Positions 23,087 through 32,474 of a DNA stretch of 64,000 nt are shown piece after piece. The position numbers were made by a program, and so were the translations under genes. How positions within the stretch are numbered: the stretch's first letter is position 1; every line of letters begins with the position of its first letter. Below the pieces are notes generated by a model. It was given only the letters and a program-made list of their open reading frames with translations, searched no databases and was not told where the DNA came from. Source of the stretch: Formivibrio sp. (GTDB lineage: Bacteria; Pseudomonadota; Gammaproteobacteria; Burkholderiales; Chitinibacteraceae); NCBI GenBank assembly GCA_031291275.1, contig JARLJJ010000435.1, positions 1 through 64,000 on the forward strand. The letters run 5' to 3'.

Positions 23087-23586
23087 AAAACTCCGACATC
23101 CCCAGTAAACCGTGGTATTGCTACCCCTTCGTCTGGTTGCTGATCGCCTTGCCGCTATCGGCTGTCATTGCCAGCTTTATAAGCTTCTTTCTTGCGGTAC
23201 ATACCGATGATGGACTGGTGGCTGATGATTACTACGTGCGGGGACAAGAGATCAACCTTGATATACATCGCGACCAGACAGCTCGTGCACGCGGCATAAG
23301 CGCCCAAATCCTGCTGGGGGACAATCAGCGTACGCTACGTGTATTGCTGAATCAGCCAGTTACGGGCACTTTGCAACTTAAATTCATGCACCCAACCCGC
23401 GCGGGTTTCGATCAAACAGCCGAACTCACGCCTCAAGGCGCTCAAATGTGGGTTGCCAACCTACCCCAGCCACTGAAGCAATCGACATGGCAGGTCGAAC
23501 TCAGCGATACCAATGGACAATGGCGTCTTTACGGAGAATGGACAATCCAACCAGACCAAGCGCTTATCCTGCCAGCCAAACGATAA
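23083..23586 (+). CDS. ccoH: cbb3 oxidase assembly protein CcoH (FixH)
   Basis: Single-pass inner-membrane protein of 167 residues (helix about residues 13-38). A periplasmic beta-domain containing DDYYVRGQEIN follows, the usual FixH signature. It binds CcoI and the assembling oxidase in other bacteria. The ATGA overlap with ccoG indicates translational coupling. It is the last gene of the cco locus; no fnr-type regulator follows. Confidence 0.92.
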   Translation: MKNSDIPSKPWYCYPFVWLLIALPLSAVIASFISFFLAVHTDDGLVADDYYVRGQEINLDIHRDQTARARGISAQILLGDNQRTLRVLLNQPVTGTLQLKFMHPTRAGFDQTAELTPQGAQMWVANLPQPLKQSTWQVELSDTNGQWRLYGEWTIQPDQALILPAKR

Positions 23587-23785
23587 TCTGACAGCGGGTG
23601 CCATAAAAACCCGGCTCAATCAATTGCTAATGTTTGACCAATACTCCCCACGTCTGCCCATACATCCGTTGATCAACTTCTTTTGATTCAATTGCCTTCC
23701 AACATGAAAAATTCCTTACACCTCTTCAGTTGGATCATCAGTACATAAGTTGCATGCTCCACAATCAGTCGGCCCCCTCCAGTGT

Positions 23786-23791
23786 TAAAAT
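23786..23791 (+). promoter_or_regulatory. Candidate -10 hexamer of dnaE
   Basis: TAAAAT ends three bases before the first dnaE ATG and six bases before the second ATG at 23798. No Shine-Dalgarno is visible between. A leaderless transcript beginning at the second ATG is possible. Confidence 0.35.
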
Positions 23792-23794
23792 CTC

Positions 23795-26700
23795 ATGATG
23801 AACTCACCCGCCTTTATCCATCTGCGCCTGCACTCCGAATTTTCCGTCACTGACGGTATCGTGCGCGTCAGCGAAAAACCCAAATACAACGCCGCCGTCA
23901 GTCGCGCCCAGAAGCTGGGCATGCCTGCACTGGGACTTTCGGATTTAATGAACCTGTTTGGCATGGTCAAGCATTACAAGGCCTGTCGCGAAGTGGGCAT
24001 CAAGCCGATCATCGGCATTGATGCCTGGATCAGCAATGAAGAAGACCCGGACAAACCTTTTCGCACCCTGCTGATTGCCCGCAACCGCGCCGGTTATGGC
24101 CGGCTTTGCGAGCTGATGACGCAAGCCTACCGCACCAACCAGCATCGCGGCCGAGCGGAAATTCGCAAGGAATGGATCGCCGCTGCCAGCAATACCGATC
24201 TGATCGCTCTCTCCGGCGCACATCTGGGCGAAATCGGCCAGGCAATCCTCAACAACAATCCGGACGCAGCCCATGCAGCTGCCCGATGGTGGTCGGAACA
24301 ATTCCCGGGCAACTTTTACCTGGAGCTGCAGCGCACGGGCCAGAACGAATGCGAAACCAGCATTGCCGGACATCTCGACCTCGCCCAGACCTTTGACTTG
24401 CCCGTCGTTGCCACCCACCCGATCCAGTTCATGGACCGCGATGACTTTGAGGCGCACGAAGCCAGAACCTGTATTGCCGACGGCTACATGGTGGCCGACA
24501 AGCGCCGCCCGCGCCGCTTCACCGAAGATCAGTATTTCAAGTCGCCCGACGAGATGGCGGAGCTATTTCACGACATTCCCGAGGCGCTGGCAAACTCGGT
24601 GGGAATCGCCCAACGCTGCAATGTAGCCATCACGCTGGGCAAGAACTACCTGCCGCTGTTCCCGACACCGGACGGCATGACGCTGGATGACTTCCTGGTT
24701 TACGAAGCCAAGCGCGGCCTGGAAGAGCGCCTGGAGCACCTCTACCCCGACACTGCCGTGCGTGAAGCGCAACGTCCCGCCTACGAGGCAAGGCTGAAGT
24801 TCGAAAACGATACGATCATCAAGATGGGCTTTCCCGGCTACTTCCTGATTGTGGCGGACTTTATCAACTGGGGTAAAAAGAATGGTTGCCCGGTCGGTCC
24901 GGGCCGAGGTTCGGGCGCAGGCTCGCTGGTAGCCTATTCGCTCAAGATTACTGATCTCGACCCGCTCAAATATGCCTTGCTGTTCGAACGTTTCCTGAAT
25001 CCGGAACGGGTTTCCATGCCCGACTTTGACGTGGACTTCTGCCAGGAAAACCGTTGGCGCGTGATCGAATACACTCGGCAGAAGTACGGCGAAGAGGCAG
25101 TGAGCCAGATCGCCACCTTTGGCACCATGTCATCCAAGGCCGTGGTGCGCGACGTCGGCCGCGTGCTCGACCTGCCTTTTTTTCTGTGCGACCGGCTGTC
25201 CAAGCTCATCCCGCTTGAAGCCAACAAACCTGTACCGCTGGCCAAGGCCATGGAGATGGAACCGCAGATCATGGAACTGATCGACGCGGAAGATGCCGGC
25301 CAGTTGCTCGATCTGGCGCTTAAGCTCGAAGATCTGACGCGCGGCATCGGTATGCATGCCGGCGGCGTATTGATTGCACCCGGCAGGATCACCGATTTCT
25401 GCCCGGTTTATCTCGCCAGCGGTGACGAAGCCAGTCCGGTTTCCATGCTTGACAAGGACGACGTGGAACAGATCGGACTGGTGAAGTTCGACTTCTTGGG
25501 CCTGCGCAACCTGACCATCATTGAGCTCGCCCAACGTTATATTAAACGGGTTAATGACGAAGATATCGATGTCGCCAAGCTGCCGCTGGATGATGCAGCG
25601 GCATATCGGGTATTTGCCAGCGGCAACACCACTGCCGTGTTCCAGTTTGAATCCTCCGGCATGAAGAAGATGCTGATCGAAGCGCGACCCAAGCAATTCG
25701 AGGAAATTATTGCGTTCGTTGCACTCTACCGTCCAGGCCCAATGGACCTGATTCCGGACTTCACCAAGCGGATGCATGGCGAACGTTTTGAATACCTGCA
25801 CCCGCTGCTGGAACCCGTACTCGCACCCACCTACGGCATCATGGTGTATCAAGAGCAGGTGATGCAGGCCGCCCAGGTTTGCGGCGGCTACTCGCTCGGC
25901 GGCGCCGACTTGCTGCGCCGTGCCATGGGTAAGAAGAAAGTCGAGGAAATGGTCGCCCAGCGCGCCATGTTCGTTGAAGGGGCAGCAACAAAAAATATTT
26001 CTGAAGCCAAAGCCAACGAAATCTTCGATTACATGGAGAAATTCGCCGGTTACGGCTTCAACAAGTCGCACGCTGCGGCTTATGCACTGGTGGCCTATCA
26101 CACCGCTTGGCTCAAAGCACATCATTGCGCGGCTTATATGGCCGCCACCATGTCGACGGAATTGAACGATACCGATCAGCTAAAGGTCTTTTACGACGAT
26201 TGTGTCGATCTTAACGGGCTGACAATTCTGCCGCCCGACGTGAATCACAGCTTCTATCGCTTCGTCCCGGTCTCTCGCAAGGAAATCCGTTATGCCTTGG
26301 GCGCAATCAAGGGGGTGGGCGAAAGCGCTGTGGACATGATCGTTGCCGTGCGTGAAGCTGATGGTCCATTCAAGGATATCTATGATTTCTGTCGCCGTAC
26401 CGACAAGAAGGAAGTCAACAAGCGCGTAATCGAAGCATTGATCCGCGGCGGGGCTTTTGATGCCATTGACGATCATCGTGCGCGACTATTAGCCAATGTC
26501 GAACAAGCCATGCAATTGGCAGAAGCAGAAGCCGCCAACGCCAACCAAATCAGTTTATTTGATGTCTTTGAGCCGTCAGCCACGCCCGGCGTAGAAGTTA
26601 TTGAAGTTCCTCGTTGGGATGAGCGGCAACAGCTGGCTGAAGAAAAAACCGCTATTGGCTTCTTCCTGTCCGGCCATCCTTTCGCTGCGCACGCAGAAAC

Positions 26701-27244
26701 GATCAAACGTTTCATCAAGACCCGCCTGGACCGACTGGAGCCAAGAAGAGAACCACAAATCATTGCCGGCATTGTCACGGCACTCCGGGTCAAGAATGGC
26801 GAACGCGGTCGCATGGCCTTTGTGCAACTGGATGATGGCAATGGCAAGCAGGAAGTCGCCGTTTACAGCGAAGCATTTGAAGCCAACAGGGCAAAGTTGA
26901 AGGAAGACGCCTTGCTGATCGTTGAAGGAAAAATCAGCGAAGACCGATTCAACGGGGGCGGCGTTCGCGTGATCGCCGACAAGATTCATGATATTGGCGA
27001 AGCCAGAAGCCTGTTTGCGCAAGCCCTTATGCTCAAGATTACCGATTTGACTGAAACACAAGAATTACGCGCGATATTGAACAACTGGCGAGAGGGCACC
27101 TGTCAAATTGAAATTGATTATCACAACCATTCCGCGCAATGTCTGCTACGCTTGAGTGACGCATGGCGCGTAACACTACATGATGATTTATTGATTAAGC
27201 TCAAAAATGTTCTGGGCGACAATCATGTTGCAGTGCGGTACTAA
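23795..27244 (+). CDS. dnaE: DNA polymerase III alpha subunit
   Basis: Replicative polymerase catalytic subunit of 1149 residues. Domains in order: PHP domain (starts FIHLRLHSEFSVTDG, about residues 5-270) and C-family polymerase palm with the catalytic Asp pair in MPDFDVDFCQ (about residue 410) plus GPGRGSGAGSLVAY. Finger and thumb regions and helix-hairpin-helix follow (KGVGESAVDMI). An OB-fold (IIAGIVTALRVKNGERG) and a short C-terminal tail complete it. A QISLFDVF motif resembles a clamp-binding sequence. Two adjacent ATGs (23795, 23798) could start translation; no Shine-Dalgarno favours either. Confidence 0.97.
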   Translation: MMNSPAFIHLRLHSEFSVTDGIVRVSEKPKYNAAVSRAQKLGMPALGLSDLMNLFGMVKHYKACREVGIKPIIGIDAWISNEEDPDKPFRTLLIARNRAGYGRLCELMTQAYRTNQHRGRAEIRKEWIAAASNTDLIALSGAHLGEIGQAILNNNPDAAHAAARWWSEQFPGNFYLELQRTGQNECETSIAGHLDLAQTFDLPVVATHPIQFMDRDDFEAHEARTCIADGYMVADKRRPRRFTEDQYFKSPDEMAELFHDIPEALANSVGIAQRCNVAITLGKNYLPLFPTPDGMTLDDFLVYEAKRGLEERLEHLYPDTAVREAQRPAYEARLKFENDTIIKMGFPGYFLIVADFINWGKKNGCPVGPGRGSGAGSLVAYSLKITDLDPLKYALLFERFLNPERVSMPDFDVDFCQENRWRVIEYTRQKYGEEAVSQIATFGTMSSKAVVRDVGRVLDLPFFLCDRLSKLIPLEANKPVPLAKAMEMEPQIMELIDAEDAGQLLDLALKLEDLTRGIGMHAGGVLIAPGRITDFCPVYLASGDEASPVSMLDKDDVEQIGLVKFDFLGLRNLTIIELAQRYIKRVNDEDIDVAKLPLDDAAAYRVFASGNTTAVFQFESSGMKKMLIEARPKQFEEIIAFVALYRPGPMDLIPDFTKRMHGERFEYLHPLLEPVLAPTYGIMVYQEQVMQAAQVCGGYSLGGADLLRRAMGKKKVEEMVAQRAMFVEGAATKNISEAKANEIFDYMEKFAGYGFNKSHAAAYALVAYHTAWLKAHHCAAYMAATMSTELNDTDQLKVFYDDCVDLNGLTILPPDVNHSFYRFVPVSRKEIRYALGAIKGVGESAVDMIVAVREADGPFKDIYDFCRRTDKKEVNKRVIEALIRGGAFDAIDDHRARLLANVEQAMQLAEAEAANANQISLFDVFEPSATPGVEVIEVPRWDERQQLAEEKTAIGFFLSGHPFAAHAETIKRFIKTRLDRLEPRREPQIIAGIVTALRVKNGERGRMAFVQLDDGNGKQEVAVYSEAFEANRAKLKEDALLIVEGKISEDRFNGGGVRVIADKIHDIGEARSLFAQALMLKITDLTETQELRAILNNWREGTCQIEIDYHNHSAQCLLRLSDAWRVTLHDDLLIKLKNVLGDNHVAVRY

Positions 27245-27260
27245 CTGCAGAAAAAGCAAT

Positions 27261-27294
27261 AAAAAAAAGCGCCTGAAATAGGGGCTTTTTTTTT
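27261..27294 (+). terminator. Intrinsic terminator after dnaE
   Basis: A-tract plus AGCGCCT, a 5-nt GAAAT loop, AGGGGCT and nine T. One mismatch in the stem. Located 17 bp after the dnaE stop. Confidence 0.8.
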
Positions 27295-27445
27295 AACATT
27301 TCGTCCCAACGTAATTTAAATATCCTTTAAAATCAAAAGGAAATAATTTTATTACCTAGCATTAATTCATTGCACTGCAACAAATTATTTTTCGCAACTT
27401 TAGAAATAAACTTTTTATATATACGCCAATGTTTGATGTTAAATA

Positions 27446-27459
27446 TTGATTAATATCAA
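27446..27459 (+). promoter_or_regulatory. Perfect FNR/ANR-binding site upstream of pflB
   Basis: TTGATTAATATCAA matches the TTGAT-N4-ATCAA consensus at every defined position and is fully palindromic. It lies 171 bp upstream of the pflB ATG. Anaerobic activation of pflB by an FNR/ANR protein is inferred from known practice in other bacteria. A clear -10 is not certain; CATTAT at 27488-27493 is a candidate. Confidence 0.8.
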
Positions 27460-27629
27460 ACAATATGGCTGGATGAATTGCCAGTTCCATTATGAATTAA
27501 TTACAAAGCTTCCGGATTACCCCGGTGTTAACCTAGTACCAATCCCAGTGCGCCACCGCGGCAAACCGCGAGGGCCAGCAGACTGGCAAGGAATCGTCAA
27601 ACAGACATTTCGCAACGAGGAGCTCCACC

Positions 27630-29882
27630 ATGAACGCACCCGAAGTTAAAGTAGGTCTCGAAGCTTGGCGCGGTTTTGCCGGCGGTGAATGGCAGACCAA
27701 AGTAGATGTTCGCGGCTTTATCCAAAAAAACTATTCCGAATACACCGGCGATGACACGTTCTTGGCTGGTCCAACTGAGCGCACCACCAAGCTGTGGGAA
27801 GAACTCTCCGTCCTATTGAAAGAAGAACGCGCTAAAGGCGTTCTGGATGTATCCGCCGACATCGGCGCATCCATTGTTTCCCACGGCCCTGGCTACATCA
27901 ACAAAGACAAAGAAGTGATCGTCGGCCTGCAAACCGATGCTCCACTGAAACGCGCCATCGTTCCGAACGGCGGCCTGCGCATGGTGCAAAATGGCTTGGA
28001 AGCCTACGGTTTCAAATTGGACCCAAAGGTTGAAGAAGCCTATCGCCTGTATCGTAAAGATCACAACATGGGCGTGTTTGATGCCTATAGCCCGGACATC
28101 CTGGCATGCCGCAAGTCCGGCGTGATTACCGGTTTGCCTGATGCTTACGGTCGCGGTCGCATTATTGGTGACTATCGCCGTGTTGCCCTGTACGGTATTG
28201 ATTTCCTGATCAAGGACAAGAAGCGCGAAAAAGCCGAACTCGATTATGTCGACTTCACAGAAGATGTGCTGCGCACCCGTGAAGAGTTGTCCGAACAAAT
28301 CAAGGCACTGAACGAATTGAAGCAAATGGCTGCATCCTACGGCTGCGATATCAGCCGCCCGGCCACCACTGGCAAGGAAGCCGTTCAGTGGACCTACTTT
28401 GGTTACCTGGGTGCCGTGAAGGAACAAAACGGTGCTGCCATGTCGATCGGCCGTATCTCTACCTTCCTTGACGCCTACATCGAACGCGACTTGAAGGACG
28501 GTGTGATTACCGAATCCCAAGCCCAGGAAATGATCGATGACTTGGTAATGAAGCTGCGAATCGTGCGCTTCCTGCGCACCCCGGAATACGACCAACTGTT
28601 CTCGGGCGATCCGACCTGGGTAACTGAATCTATCGGCGGCATGTCCGAAGATGGCCGTTCGTTGGTTACGAAAAACAGCTTCCGTTTCCTACACACCCTG
28701 TACAACCTGGGCCCGGCACCGGAACCTAACCTGACCGTTCTGTGGTCGACCAAGTTGCCTAAGGGCTTCAAGGACTTCTGCTCCAAGGTTTCAATTGAAA
28801 CCAGCGCGATTCAATACGAATCCGACGACGTGATGCTGCCGCACTGGGGTGATGATTACGCAATCGCCTGCTGTGTTTCCGCCATGCGCGTTGGCAAGCA
28901 AATGCAATTCTTCGGTGCCCGTGCCAATTTGGCCAAGGCCATGTTGTATGCCATCAATGGCGGCGTAGACGAAAAGCTGGGCATCAAGGTAGCTGAAGGC
29001 TTCGAGCCAATCACTTCGGAATACCTCGAGTACGACGAACTGGTTGCCAAGTTTGACAAGATGATGGACTGGCTGGCCACGACTTACATCAAGGCACTGA
29101 ACGCCATTCACTACATGCACGACAAGTACCACTACGAACGCATTGAAATGGCATTGCATGATCGCGACATCCTGCGCACCATGGCTTGCGGTATTGCTGG
29201 CTTGTCGGTTGCTGCGGATTCGCTGTCTGCTGTGAAGTACGCCAAGGTCAAGATTCTTCGTGACGATAAAGGTCTGGCTACCGACTTTGTAATCGAAGGT
29301 GAATATCCAGCTTTCGGTAACAACGATGATCGCGTTGACCAAATCGCCGTGTGGCTGGTTGAAGAGTTCATGAACAAGATCCGCAAGCACAAGACCTATC
29401 GCAACAGCTTGCCGACCCAATCCGTGCTGACTATCACCTCCAACGTGGTGTACGGCAAGAAGACCGGCAACACGCCGGATGGTCGCCGCGCTGGCGAACC
29501 GTTCGCTCCGGGTGCAAATCCGATGAACGGCCGCGATAAGTCGGGCTTTGTGGCTGCCGGTGCGTCAGTTGCCAAGCTTCCGTACGATGCTGCACTGGAT
29601 GGCATTTCTTGGACAGCTACCTCCACGCCGGATTCGCTGGGCCACACATTGACTGACCGTGTGAACAACCTGACAAACTGCCTGGATGGCTTCTGCTCGG
29701 CTTCCGGTTTCCACATCAACGTGAATGTGCTGAACAAAGATACCTTACTGGATGCCATGGAGCACCCGGAAAAGTATCCGCAACTGACCATCCGCGTTTC
29801 GGGCTATGCCGTGAACTTCATCAAGCTCACCCGCGAACAGCAACTTGACGTGATCAACCGTACGTTCCACGTCCACTGCTAA
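27630..29882 (+). CDS. pflB: Pyruvate formate-lyase (formate C-acetyltransferase)
   Basis: Glycyl-radical enzyme converting pyruvate and CoA to acetyl-CoA and formate under anoxia. The 750-residue protein is close in length to the E. coli enzyme. The adjacent catalytic cysteines are Cys414-Cys415 in [10 protein letters not shown]. The radical Gly725 lies in RVSGYAVNF near the C-terminus. [16 protein letters not shown] and [16 protein letters not shown] are typical. GAGGAG lies before the ATG. An FNR site upstream and the activase gene downstream fit anaerobic expression. No formate channel gene (focA) is beside it. Confidence 0.98.
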   Translation: MNAPEVKVGLEAWRGFAGGEWQTKVDVRGFIQKNYSEYTGDDTFLAGPTERTTKLWEELSVLLKEERAKGVLDVSADIGASIVSHGPGYINKDKEVIVGLQTDAPLKRAIVPNGGLRMVQNGLEAYGFKLDPKVEEAYRLYRKDHNMGVFDAYSPDILACRKSGVITGLPDAYGRGRIIGDYRRVALYGIDFLIKDKKREKAELDYVDFTEDVLRTREELSEQIKALNELKQMAASYGCDISRPATTGKEAVQWTYFGYLGAVKEQNGAAMSIGRISTFLDAYIERDLKDGVITESQAQEMIDDLVMKLRIVRFLRTPEYDQLFSGDPTWVTESIGGMSEDGRSLVTKNSFRFLHTLYNLGPAPEPNLTVLWSTKLPKGFKDFCSKVSIETSAIQYESDDVMLPHWGDDYAIACCVSAMRVGKQMQFFGARANLAKAMLYAINGGVDEKLGIKVAEGFEPITSEYLEYDELVAKFDKMMDWLATTYIKALNAIHYMHDKYHYERIEMALHDRDILRTMACGIAGLSVAADSLSAVKYAKVKILRDDKGLATDFVIEGEYPAFGNNDDRVDQIAVWLVEEFMNKIRKHKTYRNSLPTQSVLTITSNVVYGKKTGNTPDGRRAGEPFAPGANPMNGRDKSGFVAAGASVAKLPYDAALDGISWTATSTPDSLGHTLTDRVNNLTNCLDGFCSASGFHINVNVLNKDTLLDAMEHPEKYPQLTIRVSGYAVNFIKLTREQQLDVINRTFHVHC

Positions 29883-29891
29883 TCGCCTGGC

Positions 29892-29911
29892 CCCATCAGG
29901 GGCCTGATGGG
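29892..29911 (+). terminator. Palindromic hairpin after pflB
   Basis: CCCATCAGG (29892-29900), GG, CCTGATGGG (29903-29911): perfect 9-bp arms with a 2-nt centre, ten bases after the pflB stop. No T-tract directly follows; it may protect the pflB 3' end or assist the second hairpin. Confidence 0.5.
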
Positions 29912-29919
29912 CAAGCATC

Positions 29920-29957
29920 ACGGGTTAATAGCTTCGGCTGTTAACCCGTTTTTTTTA
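29920..29957 (+). terminator. Intrinsic terminator with TTCG loop between pflB and pflA
   Basis: ACGGGTTAA (29920-29928) pairs with TTAACCCGT (29941-29949). The inner AGC-TTCG-GCT forms a stable tetraloop, followed by a run of eight T. This is a strong intrinsic terminator. Confidence 0.88.
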
Positions 29958-29963
29958 TATAAT
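29958..29963 (+). promoter_or_regulatory. Candidate -10 hexamer of pflA
   Basis: A consensus TATAAT directly follows the terminator T-run, 30 bases before the pflA ATG. No convincing -35 was seen, as the expected position lies in the terminator stem. Confidence 0.35.
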
Positions 29964-29993
29964 AAAAATCAAAATTTACATCCTGGAACCATC

Positions 29994-30788
29994 ATGAGCG
30001 AAACCATTCCCATCAAACCTCTGGGTGAAATTGCCCCGGCTTGCGTTGACGAAAACGGCAAATTATCCGGTTTTGTCCACTCGATCGAAACCGGTGCTGC
30101 AGTCGATGGCCCCGGCATGCGTTTTGTGCTGTTTGTTTCCGGCTGCCAGTTTCGCTGCCTGTATTGCCATAACCCAGACACCTGGAAAATGCGCAACGGC
30201 ACGCTGATGTCCGTCGATGAGGTATTAAAAGAAATTGGCAAATATGCCAATTTCCTACGCTTTGCCGGCGGCGTGACCATTTCCGGCGGCGAACCGCTAA
30301 TGCAGGCTCATTACGTGGGCGAAATTCTCTACCGAATCAAGACGGAACTGAAACTGCATACTGCGCTGGATACTCAGGGCTTCCTGGCTGCACATCTGGA
30401 AGATGACTGGTTCGACAATGTTGATCTGGTGCTGCTCGATATCAAACAGATCAATCCTGAAAAATATGAACGCCTGACTGGCAAACCTTTGCAACCCACA
30501 CTTGATTTCGCCGAGCGACTAACGCGCATGGGCAAGAAAATGTGGATTCGCTACGTGTTGGTACCGGGATGGACCGATGACTACGATGATGTGGAAAAAC
30601 TGGCGGAGTACTTGACTACCCTCAAGGGGATCGAGCGGGTCGAAGTATTGCCTTTCCACAAAATGGGCGAGCATAAGTGGGAAGAACTGGGTCAAGAGTA
30701 CGAACTAACCAATGTGTCACCCCCTTCGCAGGAACTCATTGAAAGAGTACGCGCCCAATTCAGATCTCGTGGATTCTTTGTTTGCTAA
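29994..30788 (+). CDS. pflA: Pyruvate formate-lyase activating enzyme
   Basis: Radical SAM enzyme that installs the glycyl radical on PflB. The 264-residue protein has the cluster motif Cys51-x3-Cys55-x2-Cys58 (GCQFRCLYCHNPDTW), the GGVTISGGEPLMQ SAM-binding segment, and WIRYVLVPGWTD. The start chosen is the ATG giving MSETIPI with GGAACC upstream. An earlier in-frame start would lie inside the terminator. It is separated from pflB by two hairpins and may have its own promoter. Confidence 0.95.
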   Translation: MSETIPIKPLGEIAPACVDENGKLSGFVHSIETGAAVDGPGMRFVLFVSGCQFRCLYCHNPDTWKMRNGTLMSVDEVLKEIGKYANFLRFAGGVTISGGEPLMQAHYVGEILYRIKTELKLHTALDTQGFLAAHLEDDWFDNVDLVLLDIKQINPEKYERLTGKPLQPTLDFAERLTRMGKKMWIRYVLVPGWTDDYDDVEKLAEYLTTLKGIERVEVLPFHKMGEHKWEELGQEYELTNVSPPSQELIERVRAQFRSRGFFVC

Positions 30789-30798
30789 GTCACCATTG

Positions 30799-30824
30799 AA
30801 GGGCCATCTTCACGGATGGCCCTT
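30799..30824 (+). terminator. Hairpin after pflA
   Basis: AAGGGCCATC (30799-30808), a 6-nt loop TTCACG, GATGGCCCTT (30815-30824), then TCTC. Perfect 10-bp stem, weak T-tract, between convergent pflA and rmuC. Confidence 0.65.
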
Positions 30825-30884
30825 TCTCAGCAATATAGTTGCTTATATTCCAGCATTGTTCATGACAAACTGGCTAAGTGAACT

Positions 30885-32408
30885 TCACTCGCCAAGTTCA
30901 TTGACCTCTTCATCCGCTACAGCAACAATGGCCTCATCAGCCAGCATGGGTACAGTCTCGATCTCATCAAGTCGCACCTGCTCAATCTCAATGAAGCGGC
31001 GCGAGATTTTTTCACTGGTAATGGTAACCTGCTGCACATCGTCGTGCGCTTGACGAATGTGTGTTGCCAATTTTTTCATGCGATCATCGAAACGGCCAAA
31101 CTCCTGGCTCAGCTTGCCCAGTGCATCCTTGATAATGTGAACTTGTCGCCTGGTTTCCACATCCTTGATCACCGCGCGCGCAGTATTAAGTACAGCCATT
31201 AATGTCGTCGGCGAAACAATCCACACTCGACGAGACATCGCCAGTTGCACAAGCTCCGGATGGTAGGCGTGGATTTCGGCGAAAACAGCCTCCGCCGGAA
31301 TAAACATCACAGCTCCGTCGGCCGTGACATTTGGGATGATGTATTTGTTGGCAATATCGTCGATATGCTTCTTCACATCGGCCTTGAATGCACGCGTGGC
31401 TGCGATCTTGTCCACGGTCGAGTCGAACATGCGGTGATAGTTTTCCAGCGGAAACTTGGAATCCACAGCCACCGTGCCAGTCGGTTCAGGCAACTTCAAT
31501 AGGCAATCTACACGTGCACCATTGGGCAGTGTCGCCTGCAATTCATAAACTTGTGCCGGCAGCATATTGCTGATCAAGTGCTCCAGTTGCACCTCGCCGA
31601 ACGCGCCACGCGAACGTTTATCACCGAGCAGCTCCTGCAAACTCACCACATTACTGGTCAGTCCATCGATCTTCTTTTGCGCTTCATCGATTGTGGCCAG
31701 ACGTGCCATCACACTTGCGAAGGTTTCATTGGTTTTCTTGAAGCCCTCCTCAAGGCGCTCAGTCACTTTGCCCGAAATCTCGGCCAGACGGTCATCCGCA
31801 GTCTTGGTCAACTCGCTCACGCGCGTGGTGAGCTGCAGGGTAGACTGGCTCAAAGCGCTCTGTAGCAACTCCATTTCGCGAGTGGATTGCTCTGTCAGCA
31901 TTTGCGCCAATTTAAGCAACACTTCTTCGCGCAGCGCATCTTGTTTGCCCCGTAACTCAGCCGAAATGTCTGTCAATTGTTTGGTGACTTGTTCACGCGA
32001 TTCGGACAGTGTCGAGGTCAAGGCCAAACGTAAATGAGTCAAATTATCTGATTGAGATGCCTGCAGTCGCTCAAGCACATTACGTGTTTCCTTCAGCTCC
32101 ACAGCCACACCCGAACGTTGGCGGTCAAAAGCCATGATCATGCTGTCACGTAAACGTTCGCCTGAACGTGCCACCGCATCGTGCAATAAATCGCCTTGTT
32201 GCGTCAGCGCCCCATGCATGCTTTCGGACTGGCGAGCCAAACCTTCATGCAAACTACTCAACATTGCTCGATGTTTGTCTTCCATCTCCTCAGCCAACAA
32301 CTCCAGCGTCTGCCGCTGCGTAGTAATCAGCGACTGAAGCCGAACCACTACCAACATTCCCGTAAGCAACACCAATAATGTGGTCACACCAAACAACAGA
32401 TCCAACAT
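30885..32408 (-). CDS. rmuC: DNA recombination protein RmuC
   Basis: Predicted nuclease-fold protein that limits DNA inversion/rearrangement in E. coli. The 507-residue protein has an N-terminal membrane helix (about residues 2-22), a long coiled coil (about 30-230, many Gln/Glu/Leu heptads) and the RmuC domain (about 240-450). The domain contains RSRGAFGEVQLEHL, VDSKFPLENY, and FIPAEAVFAEI. GAGGAGAGAG directly precedes the ATG. Divergent from flgA. Confidence 0.93.
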   Translation of the reverse strand: MLDLLFGVTTLLVLLTGMLVVVRLQSLITTQRQTLELLAEEMEDKHRAMLSSLHEGLARQSESMHGALTQQGDLLHDAVARSGERLRDSMIMAFDRQRSGVAVELKETRNVLERLQASQSDNLTHLRLALTSTLSESREQVTKQLTDISAELRGKQDALREEVLLKLAQMLTEQSTREMELLQSALSQSTLQLTTRVSELTKTADDRLAEISGKVTERLEEGFKKTNETFASVMARLATIDEAQKKIDGLTSNVVSLQELLGDKRSRGAFGEVQLEHLISNMLPAQVYELQATLPNGARVDCLLKLPEPTGTVAVDSKFPLENYHRMFDSTVDKIAATRAFKADVKKHIDDIANKYIIPNVTADGAVMFIPAEAVFAEIHAYHPELVQLAMSRRVWIVSPTTLMAVLNTARAVIKDVETRRQVHIIKDALGKLSQEFGRFDDRMKKLATHIRQAHDDVQQVTITSEKISRRFIEIEQVRLDEIETVPMLADEAIVAVADEEVNELGE

Positions 32409-32461
32409 CTCTCTCTCCTCTACCTGATCGCTTGATTGTAGGCGATGGGAGGATGCGCGCC

Positions 32462-32467
32462 TATAAT
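32462..32467 (+). promoter_or_regulatory. Candidate -10 hexamer of flgA, 7 nt before ATG
   Basis: A consensus TATAAT ends seven bases before the flgA ATG, with no Shine-Dalgarno between. This suggests a leaderless transcript. No clear -35. Confidence 0.45.
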
Positions 32468-32474
32468 CATTGCT

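Larger units (their letters stand above)
27245..27629. other. Long AT-rich leader between dnaE and pflB
   Basis: 385 bp of unusually AT-rich DNA. It holds the dnaE terminator, several A/T runs and a perfect FNR/ANR palindrome. About 170 bp of untranslated leader precede pflB. A TTG-initiated frame here (27446-27649) is not considered a gene because it begins inside the FNR site. Confidence 0.7.

Noticed and set aside
27446-27649. 67-codon frame in the pflB leader
   Set aside because: It begins with TTG inside the FNR palindrome, overlaps the pflB start and has no ribosome site.
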